This document shows, piece by piece, positions 1 through 11,147 of a stretch of DNA of 64,000 nt. Position numbers and translations under genes: made by a program. The DNA lies in contig BRKX01000014.1 in NCBI GenBank assembly GCA_026008535.1, positions 22,094,694-22,158,693 of the forward strand. The letters run 5' to 3'. The stretch's first letter is position 1. Each line of letters starts with the position of its first letter. Below the pieces are notes generated by a model. The model searched no databases. It worked only from the letters and a program-made list of their open reading frames with translations, and was not told where the DNA came from. The stretch is from Perilla frutescens (Eukaryota; Streptophyta; Magnoliopsida; Lamiales; Lamiaceae).

Positions 1-450
1 TGGCATCTCTTCTCTTCTCTTCTTCGTGTGTATCTATATTTTTAGATTTGGAACCCTAATTATAGATGAAAAACTCGTCAATCCGCGAAGCAATCAGCTT
101 GGTCGAGTGGGTTGTTTCAGTCCACCCAGATGGCTATTTTTACATAGGATCGACCCAGGCTTTCACAATTTGTTCATGGGTGGGTCGACGGAAACTTTCC
201 AGGTCGGCCCACTCTCTTTTCGAGCTGGACTTCAGATTTCAACAGGCTTTGATCATTTAATTCAGTCCATCACGTTTTTAATCAAGTGATTAATTAAGCC
301 CAAAGCCTAATTAAACCATTATTTAGCTCTCCACATTTTTAATTGATCATTTTGCGCCGATTATTCAACATATTAATCACTTTATATAATTAGCTGCAAA
401 ACTGACAAACACATCAAAAACACCAAATGATAGGAAATTAATCACAAAAG
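1..450. other. AT-rich spacer, no gene recognised
   Basis: Short open frames on the plus strand (26-289 and 66-260) have no recognisable domain. The segment 60-250 is a little richer in GC than what follows and could be the worn edge of a gene or element. I see no support for coding. Confidence 0.4.
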
Positions 451-1140
451 CTAGCAAAATACACAACTTATCAAAATAAAATATATCAATTCATGTCCAA
501 AAATTGTGTAAAATACACAGTTGTCATGCCTTAATCGAGCGATATTACTACGGACAGCATGTGTCCAACGTACTGGGAACCGGTATGCAACTTTTCCCCA
601 AGGGTAATTGTTAAATATATCCAAGTCATCAATAAGATGCATGTACTCCACATTGATCTTCTTAGATAGTTGGTCTCTATTCAATAGTAAATCGTACACA
701 ACATGGAGTAGCGTCAATTTCAAAATCAAGCTACCATTACCCCTGTGTAAGGCGTTGTAGTTCTCAAATGCTTCCTCGATATGTTAGGCTTTGAGGTTGT
801 GATTATCTCCAAATATGTCAGTGTGCATAGATGAGGTCATTAGTAAATCCTCATCCTTAGCTTCATTAAATTTCAAACCGGTCATGCAGAAGAAATCTTA
901 TGGCCCTAATTCCATTCGATTGTCATTAATAGAAAAACACAATCGATTCATTACTTCTAATTCAGGTTCAAGCACATTCAATAACAGAAAAATGAGTTGC
1001 CCTTGATATTGGATATCGGGCACATCGATGAGATGGACAAAATAGGTACGGCATAATTCATCGAGATTTCTCCAACTCAACCGGCCACGAACTTGGTTAA
1101 TAATCACATTAAACTGTACCTGAACAGATATTTGTCCACC
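451..1140 (-). pseudogene. DUF1985-type gene fragment (MULE-associated family), broken
   Basis: Read on the minus strand from about 1140 down to 451, this matches the DUF1985 pattern of plant transposon-associated proteins that often carry a C-terminal Ulp1-like protease. In order I see a segment ending in LSWRNLDELCRTYFVHLID, then QGQLIFLLL, then LCFSINDNRMELGP followed by FFCMTGLKF, and last the signature IDDLDIFNNYPWGKVAYRF near 580-640. A stop interrupts near 895-900 and another near 785, so the reading is broken into pieces of 69 and 92 residues with readable sequence between them. No protease domain follows before the window edge. The family assignment rests on remembered motif order. 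The fragment is a decayed gene or element remnant. Confidence 0.6.
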
Positions 1141-1572
1141 AACTACATATTACCAATTAAAATTCAAACATGTAAGTGAAAATTTAAAGGCTTCACATCA
1201 TATTAAACTAGAATACCCTAAATCAATTACACAAAAGCCTAATAATATACTCAATGAAAGTAAGAACATATCAATAAGTAATTCTGATAAATCAATTAAA
1301 ACAAAATCAGAGAGACCACATAATATGAAGATTGATGAATTCCAGTTATACTACAACTTCAAAAATACTACATATTTCAACTAATTTCATAATCTCAGCA
1401 ATGAACCACAACTTCAAATCAATATATCTAAACATATGAACAAAATCATTTCTGAACTCAAAATTATAGATCGTCATTATCAACACAATAAATTGAAAAC
1501 TATTCGAAAATTTAAAATTTACTCATGCTTCAAGTTTCGAACTCCATAAAAAAAATACATAAACGGAATAAC

Positions 1573-1666
1573 CTTGAACACCGCATCTATTGCCCATTCC
1601 TCGCTCTGGAGATGACGGTTCCCCCTCCGACAACGCTCTAAAAAAACTCCGACTATTGGAAGACAT
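1573..1666 (-). other. Candidate first exon of the DUF1985-type remnant
   Basis: On the minus strand an ATG at 1664-1666 opens a frame starting MSSNSRSFFRALSEGEP and reaches a plausible splice donor CAAG|GT at 1573/1572. It lies about 430 bp upstream of the DUF1985-like segment in the same orientation, where a first exon would be. This is inference from position and the donor only; no acceptor was pinned down. Confidence 0.3.
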
Positions 1667-1699
1667 CTTCACGTGCTATTTTCTTGGCTAGATGAAGAA

Positions 1700-4420
1700 T
1701 GATTAAATAAAATTTTAATTTTACTCTCTAAAATGTAAAACGTTCGAAAAAGACAGAAAATGAATGTTTAGTCATAATATAAAGATAATCTTACCACTTT
1801 CAACCGACGCAACTCTTGAATCCCAAATTTCCAGACGCCGGTTGGTGCTGGAGCTCCGGCAAAGAATTTTGGAAAAATGTTGTCCGTTTTTTCTATTTCT
1901 AATTCAGAAATAGTTTAACTAATTCACGCGCAAGTACCAATGAAAGTGGTTTAACTTTTACACAACTTATTTTTTTAAGTATTATTTAATTTAATTTAAT
2001 ATCAATTAGGATGAAATTGTTCAAATAAATATATCATCATATTATAAAACTCAAATATTTCATTAATGATGTCAATTTCACCCATAAAATAAATTAATAA
2101 CAATAATAAAAAAAATTCCTATACATAATATTTCAGATAAATACCAAAAAATAACTTGTCGACGTATGTGCCGATATATGAAAATTATTTATCAAACGCC
2201 TATTTGAAAATGTTCACGGTTATGCACATTTTAACTTATTAAAATATTTAAACATAATTACATTTAAGAAAATTGCGTCTATTTTTACGTAACAAAATAA
2301 AACAAGTACTTCATTGAATTCATATTCTCGCAAAATATTGTCACAGAGCAAAATATTTATATTTAAAAAAACACATTTTACTAACGATGTCATTTTCCCC
2401 ATTACATAAATTAATATCAACAATTAAAATATTGCCTACACATAATATTTCATTTAAATAGTAAAAATAAACTTGCCGATGCAATTGCCAATAAACTTAC
2501 AAAATTACGCATATTTCTACGTAATAATATAAATTATTTATTCCATTCACATTATGGTAAACTATTTTAAATTTAAAATTATTTATCTTATAATGTTTGC
2601 ATCAATTTTATTAAAATAAATAATTAAACAACAAGAATTATGCGCATCAAATTTTTTAAAATTGTAGTTCATAATCCTAAAATAACTATACAATTCAAAA
2701 TGTACATAAATAAAATAAAATGTGCTATTTTTAGAGATAAAAAAAATCTATCGGTAAGGGAAAAAGTCTGAAATTGGAAACTGTGCAAGTAATGAGAAAA
2801 TGAAGTGTCACAATAGCTAAAAAGTTAGCATCCCTGCAAATATACGGTGTATTTTCCTCATTTACGTTGAATTATTTTAATTCAACATACTTATAGCTCC
2901 AGGGACATGTGGGCGCATCTCAACGGGCTCGGGTAGTGCCAGGGAGTAGTATAGAATTTTTCAAAATTTAGAGCTTGTTTGGTTTTATTTCCAATATCAA
3001 TTTTCAGTTTTTAGTACTTTCAGTTCAATTTACGAGGTGTATTGAATTTTGAAAAAATGTAATGATTTTGTTATGATAAATGATTTAATATTTAGAGTTA
3101 TCTGTTTGAAAAATGGAAATATGCTTATTTGAATATTGTTTTCAATTTAAATTTGTGGTTGAGATGAAAAGATAAATATTTGTATGGTTGAGATGGATTG
3201 ATGAATATTTAAATGATGGGTCTCACTGTAATAATATTTATATAATTGAATAGACTGTATAGCATTGGAAAAAGTGAAAACTGAAATTGAAAATGAGTAA
3301 AACAAACATGTTTTTAGCGTTGAATAGTAAGAAGTTATAATTTCTACATGGAACTAAAACCAAACAAGCCCATAAAAACTCAACAAATTATTATATCACC
3401 ACTTTAATATTTACTCCTAAATTAAATTTTTTGTTAACGATAATATTGTTGTTTTTTACACGATATTGTTATTGTTGTCGTTTATATAGCAGAAGTCAGA
3501 AGGCGAAAAAAATTCAAGACCATCATAACTAATAACTACTATTGTCGTCATTAATGTTTCTAAAAAAATATTTACAAAAATATTTTTTTAATTAAAAGTA
3601 AGAATCGGAGTTTGGTGGCCGTAACTATCGAATCTTCCTCCACACTTGGGCGAAGAATTCCTACAATTCCAACCCAATGTGACTGAATAGTTATGATCAC
3701 CTTGAGCCCAAAACTTTATGCATTAATGTACCCAAAATCTAATAAATATACATTGGAAGTCTTTCAAATTCAAGTGTGGGTTCCAACTTCCAAGACTAGT
3801 TTCAAAATGCCCCAGGCACCGAGGGCACTTCAACATTCATGATTAAACCTCATATACTCGAATCATGTCAATTTTTTGTTTCGAGTTATTTCATGTTTTC
3901 TTGTTTCGGTTTTGGACTTGGTAACTATAGCTTGAATAAAATATAGATGGGTGTACAAAAAAATGCATAAAAGTGCTAGTAGACCAAATCTACATGTGAA
4001 AATTGAAGCAAATGCCCAAATTTGTAAGAATTGAAATTTATTCTTTTGCTAGTTTTCCAGCATTTTTTTCTTTTTGGATAAGTCTGAGTCATTGAATTTG
4101 TTTGCATCAAAAATAAATTATAAGAGATATTTTCAAAAAGCAAATGATGCATCAACTACTGTGGTTAGAGAGAAAAGGAAAGAATAATTAAAGTATCCAC
4201 AGAAACGTAATTAAGTTTCTTCGAAATACATACTTTATTTTGTTATCAATTTAATTTTTATTTTTTTTTGCTAGGAAAAAGAGGGTGAGGGTATATTTTA
4301 GGGGAGTTTTATTTTTATTTATTAGGGGTTAAGTATGGAGTTGCATTGTAAGGATAAAAATGTCAAACAAACTAATATTTAAATTTTAAGGCAAAAACTT
4401 GCATGCACTAGATGCATATA
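1700..4420. other. AT-rich intergenic sequence
   Basis: Long stretches of A/T-rich sequence with only short chance ORFs (for example minus-strand 2220-2423). No domain, RNA gene or element end was recognised. A slightly GC-richer patch lies at 2890-2945. Confidence 0.5.
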
Positions 4421-4427
4421 AGCTTAT

Positions 4428-4747
4428 ATCAGACGGTTAACGTGTTTGACCGGGTCAAACATGGGTCAACACGCGTTGACTCGATCAACATGTAAAAAAG
4501 AAAAATGGTAAAATAGGTGATACTTTTTAAGGATACATATGATACTTTTTGAATTTTGAGTGATATTTTTTAGTGCTACAGGTGATACTGATTTTGAGGG
4601 TTTTTTTTTATTTATTTATTTTGAACGATACTTTTTAAGGATACAAGTGATACTTTTGGGCTTTTGAGTGATACTTTTTAGTGTTACAGTTAATGCTGAT
4701 TTCAAAGCTTTTTTTGTTAGTTGAGCCGGTCAAAGCGTCTGATGGTG
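4428..4747. repeat. Small inverted-repeat element with duplicated GATAC-rich core
   Basis: The two ends read ATCAGACG...TTTGACCGG on the left and the reverse complement ATCAGACGCTTTGACCGG on the right, so the segment is flanked by short imperfect inverted repeats like a MITE. Between them, two copies of a ~80-bp block (about 4519-4600 and 4625-4705) carry the motif gatactttttaaggatac and agtgatactttttagtg. The same AGTGATAC word makes up the large minisatellite near 20.2-21.3 kb. No clear target duplication was found. Confidence 0.4.
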
Positions 4748-4902
4748 CACCAATGCTTCTCAAATTTTAATAATCAGTATTTATCTCTAGCACTTTCGAA
4801 CTGAAATTGTTTGTCACTAGTCACCAGTCTCAGATGAAGATGTCTAACACATTTGGAATCATCATATATATTTGATATTTTATTTTCATATTTATTTATG
4901 TG

Positions 4903-5160
4903 TGTTATGATATTTATATCTTCACGTTTGCATAGAAGTTAGGGTTAGATTATGTTGGTAGTTAGCAGTTATCCACGTGGCATTAGTTCCATAAAGTGTG
5001 GAATTAGTTAGGTGATTAGTTAGTTTATCTCTAGATATTTTTGTAGTCTATTAAAGCTGTAATCTCTTCTCTTTTGTCATCAGTTTTATAGATATAGAAA
5101 TACAATCAAATTCTCTCAAATCAATTTTGTTAAATTCTGCAAATCTTCTTCACTTTAACA
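4903..5160 (+). repeat. Copia tandem element, LTR 1
   Basis: Begins TGTTATGATATTTATATC and ends TTCACTTTAACA. It aligns along its whole length to LTR 2 and LTR 3 with scattered substitutions. Outer 5' end of the tandem structure. Confidence 0.85.
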
Positions 5161-5206
5161 TGGATAACTACTAACTACCAACAGAATCTAACCCTAACTG
5201 CCATGC
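5161..5206 (-). repeat. Inverted piece of the LTR at the 5' end of internal region 1
   Basis: These 46 bases are the reverse complement of LTR positions 4930-4975 (GCAT...TTAGGGTTAGATT...GTTATCCA) with a few mismatches. They lie exactly where the primer-binding site and gag leader of a Copia element should start. The same segment lies at 8291-8336 in unit 2. It looks like a fold-back or template-switch junction that replaced gag and protease. Confidence 0.75.
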
Positions 5207-8011
5207 CAACACTTAGGAAACAACCTAGCTATGATACTAATGTAGTTTATCAGACATCTTCATCTTCTACAGACTCATCTACTGTTCTCCATTCCAATAA
5301 TTCTAATAGATTACCTAAGTGTTTGGTTTCTTGTAATACTGATATAAATGAGTGGCACAGAAAGTTGGGACATCCCAATTCTTTTGTTCTGTAGCAAGTT
5401 TGTAATGCTCTTAATATCAAATACAATACATCTTCTCTTCTTTTCTGTGAAGCATATAAAATAGGCAAACTTCATCAATCCCCTCATGTTTCTCTTCCCC
5501 TCAAAACCACTGCTCATTTCCAAATAATCCATTCTGATATCTATGGCCCTGTTGCCACCCCTAGTTCTACAGGATACAAGTTTTATATACACTTCATTGA
5601 TGATTACAGTAGGTTCACTTGGATCTTTTCTCTTCATACTAAATCTGAAGCCACGGACATTGTAACGAGGTTTATAACTATGATTCAAGTTCACTTCTCA
5701 ACTACAGTTAAATGCCTTCAAACTGACTAGGGTGGTGAGTTTAGACCATTAGAATCTTATCTTGCCACTATAGGTATTCACTTCCAACATTCTTGTCCCC
5801 ATATTCATGCTCAAAATGGCAAAGCAGAAGGAAACACCAACATATCTTCCAAACAGGTCTGGCTCTTCTAGCTCAAGCTCATCTTCCTCTTAAATATTGG
5901 TAGGATGCCTTCTCTGCTGCAGTCTATTTTATAAATAGACTTCCTTCTGTCACAACCCAAGGTATATCCCATTTCCAGATCATATACAATGTTCTTCCAG
6001 ATTATTCATTCTTGCATACCTTTAGATGTGTCTGCTACCATTTTCTTACTCCTTACAACACTCATAAGTTACAGTTTAAATCCTCCAAGTGTGTGTTTCT
6101 GGGATATAGTTCTTCTCATAAGGGGTACAAGTGTCTTTATTCTTCAGATAGGATCTACATATCTGATTCTGTAGCCTTTAATGAAATTGATTTTCCCTAT
6201 TCTTCCCCTTTTTCTTCCTCCACTCAGCCAAATCAATCCTCTTCTTCTCCTGATCTCTTTCATATTCCTCTCTTTCTGCAGCCATTATCTCAATTAGAGT
6301 CTGCTTCTCCTATCTCTAACTCTTCTCATTCTATGTCTTCTTCCTCATCTGACTCAGTACCTGACTCACCTCCTACTGCTCATGTTCCTCCTGTCTCTTC
6401 TTCTCCATCTATTCCTCATGGTATGATTACGAAATCAAAAAATGGTATATTCAAACCAAAAGTCTGGCTTGCTAAAACTTATCTACCTGTTGAACCCTCT
6501 TCTGTGAAGCAAGCTCTTGCTGATTCAGGATGGCTTGAAGCTATGCAAGCTGAGTTCTCAGCCTTAAAAGACAGAGTCACTTGGGTTCTAGTCCCACCTT
6601 CTCCTGATCAGAAGTTAATCTCTAATAAATAGGGTTTTAAGGTGAAAACTAAGTCTGATGGTACTCTTGATAAAATGAAAGCCAGACTGGTGGCTAGGAA
6701 GTTTGAGAAATTTGCTGATGTGGATTTTAATGAGACTTCAGTCCAGTGGTTAAATTTTCTACTATCAGGTTGGTGTTTGCTATGGCTGCCATGAAAGGGT
6801 GGGCGGTTAAACAAATCGACATCAACAATGCATTTTTGAATGGAGAGCTTGAAGAGACCATCTACATGACTCAACCTAAAGATTTTGAAGACAAACAATT
6901 TCCTCAGCATGTCTGCAAATTATCTAAGACAATATATGGTCACAAGCAAGCTCCAAGGGCTTGGTACATCACTTTCAAATCCTATCTTAGTACAGCAGGG
7001 TTTGTGAGATCTCAGTCAGATTTCTCATTATTTTTTAGGATTTCTGCTCAAAGTGTTGTTCTCATGCTAGTTTATGTAGATGATATCCTAGTCACTGGTA
7101 GTCATCCTGATGAAATAACATCTGTTATACTAGAATTGAATAACACATTTGCCTTGAAAGATCTTGGAGCTGTCAATTATTTTCTGGGAATAGAAGTAAC
7201 TCACAATCTTGGTGTTTTTAAATTATCTCAAAGCAAGTACATTGAGGATATTCTTGACCGAACCAATCTATCTTATTGTAAGCCATGCTCAATTCCCATG
7301 ATTCCTGCTGTTAAACTGTCCAAACATCAAGGCACTCCATTTAATCATCCTACTCTCTATAGGAGCATAGTAGGTGTTCTTCAATATCTAACATTGACAA
7401 GGCCAGACATTGATTTTCATGTGAATAAGCTCAGCCAGTTCTTGCAACAACCTTTGGATAGTCATTGGGCAGCCTGTAAACATCTTCTCAGATATTTGAA
7501 AGGCACTAAACATTTTTCTCTTTGTTTCAGTCCCATTTCCTCAGTAAGTTTTGAAGCCTTCTCTGATGCAGACTAGGCCAGCTGCATTGATGATCGGCAT
7601 TCTACTGGGATACATTGTGTGTTCATGGGCAATAATCTCATTACTTGGAGTTCCATAAATTAGGAAGTAGTATCTCGAAGTGCAGAATCAGAGTACAAAT
7701 CTTTAGCAAATATCACAGCTGATATTGTTTGGTTACAAGCTTTATGTAAAGAGTTGGGTTTTCTAGTTGATAATCCAACCAAGGTATGGTGTGACAATTG
7801 CAGCACCATCTCCCATGACTCCAATCCAGTGTTCCACTCTCGGACAAAATATATTAAAGTTGATGTACATTTTGTGCGTGATAAAGTTCAAGACAAACTT
7901 ATAGAAATTGGACATGTCCCATCTTCAGACCAAGTGGCTGATTTGTTTACAAAAGCTTTGTCTGAAACAATGTTTCAATGTCTGCGAGATCGACTTAAAC
8001 TACAGCAATGA
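5203..8011 (+). pseudogene. Copia pol remnant, unit 1 (integrase-RT-RNase H)
   Basis: Reads in Copia order: GAG-pre-integrase motif (EWHRKLGHPN, near 5350), integrase core with HFIDDYSRFTWIF (~5590) and the HIHAQNGKAE region (~5800), a capsid-like SH3 segment ending CVFLGYSSSHKGYKC (~6100), RT with INNAFLNGELEE (~6830) and the catalytic YVDD (about 7073-7084), then RNase H with WCDNCSTIS and FTKAL up to a stop at 8011. It is dead: stops at about 5394, 5728 (TD*GG), 6630 (NK*GF) and 7574 (SDAD*A), plus one-base deletions near 5828 and 6736. Gag and protease are absent. RT core retained, unlike unit 2. Confidence 0.85.
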
Positions 8012-8032
8012 TCTTCAGTTTCGACGAGGGAG

Positions 8033-8290
8033 TATTATGATATATATATCTTCACATTTGCATGGCATTTAGAGTTAGATTCTGTTGGCAGTTACCAATT
8101 ATCCACGTGGCATTAGTTCCGTAAAGTGTGGATTTAGTTAGGTGATTAGTTAGTTCATCTCTAGATATTTTTGTAGTCTATAAAAACTTTAATCTCTTCT
8201 CTTTTGTAATCAGTTTTACAAATATAGAAATGCAATCAAATTCTCTCAAATCAGTTTTGTTAAATTCTTCAAATCTTCTTCACTTTAACA
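8033..8290 (+). repeat. Copia tandem element, shared middle LTR 2
   Basis: Same 258-bp LTR; its first bases read TATTATGATATA, so the terminal TG has mutated. It serves as 3' LTR for unit 1 and 5' LTR for unit 2. A purine stretch and the stop of the unit-1 RNase H lie just before it. Confidence 0.85.
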
Positions 8291-8336
8291 TGGATAACTG
8301 CTAACTACCAACAGAATCTAACCCTAACTGCCATGC
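8291..8336 (-). repeat. Inverted piece of the LTR at the 5' end of internal region 2
   Basis: Reverse complement of the LTR interior, starting TGGATAACTGCTAACTACCA and ending CCATGC. Same junction as at 5161-5206, which shows that both units descend from one rearranged element. Confidence 0.75.
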
Positions 8337-8390
8337 CAACACTTAGGAAGCAACCTAGCTGTGATACTAATGTAGCTTATCAGACATCTT

Positions 8391-10863
8391 CATCTCCCTT
8401 CCAATAAGTCTGATAGATTACCTAAGTGTTTGGTTTCTTGTAATACTGATATAAATGAGTGGCACAGAAAGTTGGGACATCCCAATTCTTCTATTCTGCA
8501 TCAAGTTTGTAATGCTCTTAATATCAAATACAATGCATCTTCTCTTCTTTTCTGTGAAGCATGTAAAATAGGCACACTTCATCAATCCCCTCATGTTTCT
8601 CTTCCCCTCAAAACCACTGCTCATTTCCAAATAATCCATTCTGACCTCTGGGGCTCTGTTGCCACCCCTAGTTCTACAGGATACAAGTTTTATATACACT
8701 TCATTGATGATTATAGTAGGTTCACTTGGATCTTTCCTCTTCATACTAAATCTGATGCCATAGACACTGTAAAGAGGTTTATAACTATGATTCAAGTTCA
8801 GTTCTCAACTACTATTAAATGCCTTCAAACTGACTGAGGTGGTGAGTTTAGACCCTTAGAATCTTATCTTGCCACTATGGGTATTCACTTTCAACATTCT
8901 TGTTCTCATATTCATGCTCAAAATGGCAAAGCAGAAAGGAAACACCAACATATCTTCCAAACAGGTCTGGTTTTTCTAGTTCAAGCTCATCTTCCTCTTA
9001 AATATTGGTAGGATGCCTTTTCTTCTGCAGTCTATCTTATAAATAGACTTCCTTCTGTCACAACCCAAGGTATATCCCATTTTCAGATTATATACAATGT
9101 TCTTCTAGATTATTCTTTCTTGCATACCTTTGGATGTGTCTGCTACCATTTTCTTACTCCTTACAACACTCATAAGTTACAGTTCAAATCCTCCAAGTAT
9201 GTGTTTCTGGGATATAGTTCTTCTCATAAGGGGTACAAGTGTCTTCATTCTTCAGATAGGATCTACATATCTGATTCTGTAGCCTTTAATGAAATTGATT
9301 TTCCCTATTCTTTCCTTTTCTCTTCCTCCACTCAGCCAAATCAATCCTCTTCTTCTTCTGATATCTTTCATATTTCTCTCTTTCCGCAGCCATTATCTCA
9401 ATCAGAGTCTGCTTCTCCTATCTCTAACTCTTCTCATTCTATGTCTTCTTTCTCATCTGACTCAGTACCCGACTCACTTCCTACTCCTCATGTTCCTCAT
9501 GTATCTTCTTCTTCTTCTCCTTCTATTCATCATGGTATGATTACGAGATCAAAAAATGAAATATTCAAACTAAAAGTCAGGCTTGTTGAAACTCATCTAC
9601 CTGTTGAACTCTCTTTTGTTAAGCAAGCTCTTGCTGATTCAGGATGGCTTGGAACTATGCATGCTGAGTTCTCAGCCTTACAAGACAAAGGTACTTGGGT
9701 TCTAGTCCCACCTTCTCCTGATCAGAAGTTAATCTCTAATAAATGGGGTTTTAAGGTGAAGACTAAGTCTGATGGTACTCTTAATAAAATAAAAGCCGAA
9801 CTGGTGGCTAGGAGGTTTGAGAAATTTGCTGGTGTGGATTTTAATGAGACTTTCAGTCCAGTGTTTAAATTTTCTACTATCAGGTTGGTGTTTGCTATGG
9901 CTTCCATGAAAGGGTGGACTGTTAGACAGATCGACATCAACAATGCATTCCTGAATGGAGAGCTTGAAGAGACCATCTACATGACTCAACCTAAAGGTTT
10001 TGAAGACAAGCAATTTCCTCAGCATGTCTGCAAATTATCTAAGGCAATATATGGTCTCAAACAAGCTCCAAGGGCTTGGTACAACACTTTCAAATCCTAT
10101 CTTAGTACAGCAGGGTTTGTGAGATCTCAGTCAGATTTCTCATTATTTTTTAGGATTTCTGCTCAAAGGCACTCCATTTGATCATCCTACTCTCTACAGG
10201 AGCATAGTAGCTGTTCTTCAATATCTAACATTGACAAGGCCAGACATTGATTTTCATGTCAATAAGCTCAGCCAGTTCTTGCAACAACCTTTGGATAGTC
10301 ATTGGGTGGCTTGTAAACATCTTCTCAGATATTTGAAAGACACTAAACATTTTTCTCTTTGTTTCAGTCCCACTTCCTCAGTAAGTTTTGAAGCCTTCTC
10401 TGATGCAGACTGAGCCAGCTGCATTGATGACCGGTGTTCTACTGGGGTACATTGTGTGTTCCTGGGCAATATCTCATTACTTGGAGTTCTATAAATTAGG
10501 AAGTAGTATCTCGAAGCAGTGCAGAATCAGAGTACAAAATCAGAGTACAAATCTTTAGCAAATATCACAGCTGATATTGTTTGGTTACATGCTTTATGTA
10601 AAGAGTTGGGGTTTCTAGTTGCTAATCCAGCCAAGGTATGGTGTGACAATTGCAGCACCATCTCCCTTGCCTCCAATCCAGTGTTCCACGCTCGGACAAA
10701 ACATATTGAAGTTGATGTACATTTTGTGCGTGATAAAGTTCAAGACAAACTTATAGAAATTGGACATGTCCCATCTGCAGACCAAGTGGCTGATTTGTTT
10801 ACAAAAGCTTTGTCTGAAACAATGTTTCAATGTCTGCGAGATCGACTTAAACTACAGCAATGA
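8391..10863 (+). pseudogene. Copia pol remnant, unit 2 (RT core deleted)
   Basis: Close relative of unit 1. The integrase segment (EWHRKLGHPN, HFIDDYSRFTWIFPL) runs to a stop TGA near 8836. The frame from 9120 continues through the SH3 segment and RT fingers (QIDINNAFLNGELEE, QAPRAWY) to 10181. A deletion of roughly 280 bp relative to unit 1, joining CTGCTCAAAG to GGCACTCC near 10168, removes the YVDD catalytic region. RNase H follows, broken by a stop at about 10411 (SDAD*A) and a 14-bp tandem duplication near 10530 (atcagagtacaaa), and ends at 10863. Unit 2 keeps TGG where unit 1 has TAG (NKWGF), so the two decayed independently. Confidence 0.85.
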
Positions 10864-10884
10864 TCTTCAGTTTCAACGGGGGAG

Positions 10885-11142
10885 TGTTATGATATTTATA
10901 TCTTCACGTTTGCATGTCAGTTAAGGTTAGATTCTGTTGGTAGTTAGGAGTTATCCACGTGTCATTAGTTTCATAAAGTGTGGAATTAGTTAGGTGATTA
11001 GTTGGTTCATCTCTAGATATTTTTGTAGTCTATAAAAACTGTAATCTCTTCTTTTTTGTAATCAGTTTTATAGATATAGAAATACAATCAAATTCTCTCA
11101 AATCAGTTTCGGTAAATTCTGCAAATCTTCTTCACTTTAACA
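10885..11142 (+). repeat. Copia tandem element, LTR 3
   Basis: Begins TGTTATGATATTTATATC after the purine stretch AACGGGGGAG and ends TTCACTTTAACA. Outer 3' end of the tandem structure. Confidence 0.85.
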
Positions 11143-11147
11143 ATTTG

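Larger units (their letters stand above)
4903..11142 (+). mobile_element. Tandem Copia LTR retrotransposon (three LTRs, two internal regions)
   Basis: Three copies of a 258-bp LTR (4903-5160, 8033-8290, 10885-11142), each ending CTTTAACA, alternate with two related internal regions. The outer flanks are ATGTG (4898-4902) and ATTTG (11143-11147), a possible 5-bp target duplication with one mismatch. Internal regions hold Copia-order integrase, RT and RNase H remnants but no gag or protease. A polypurine stretch (ACGAGGGAG, ACGGGGGAG) precedes the second and third LTR. The shared middle LTR suggests unequal recombination between LTRs of related copies. Both units also share the inverted LTR piece just inside the LTR, so the deletion of gag came before the tandem formed. 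Confidence 0.85.
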
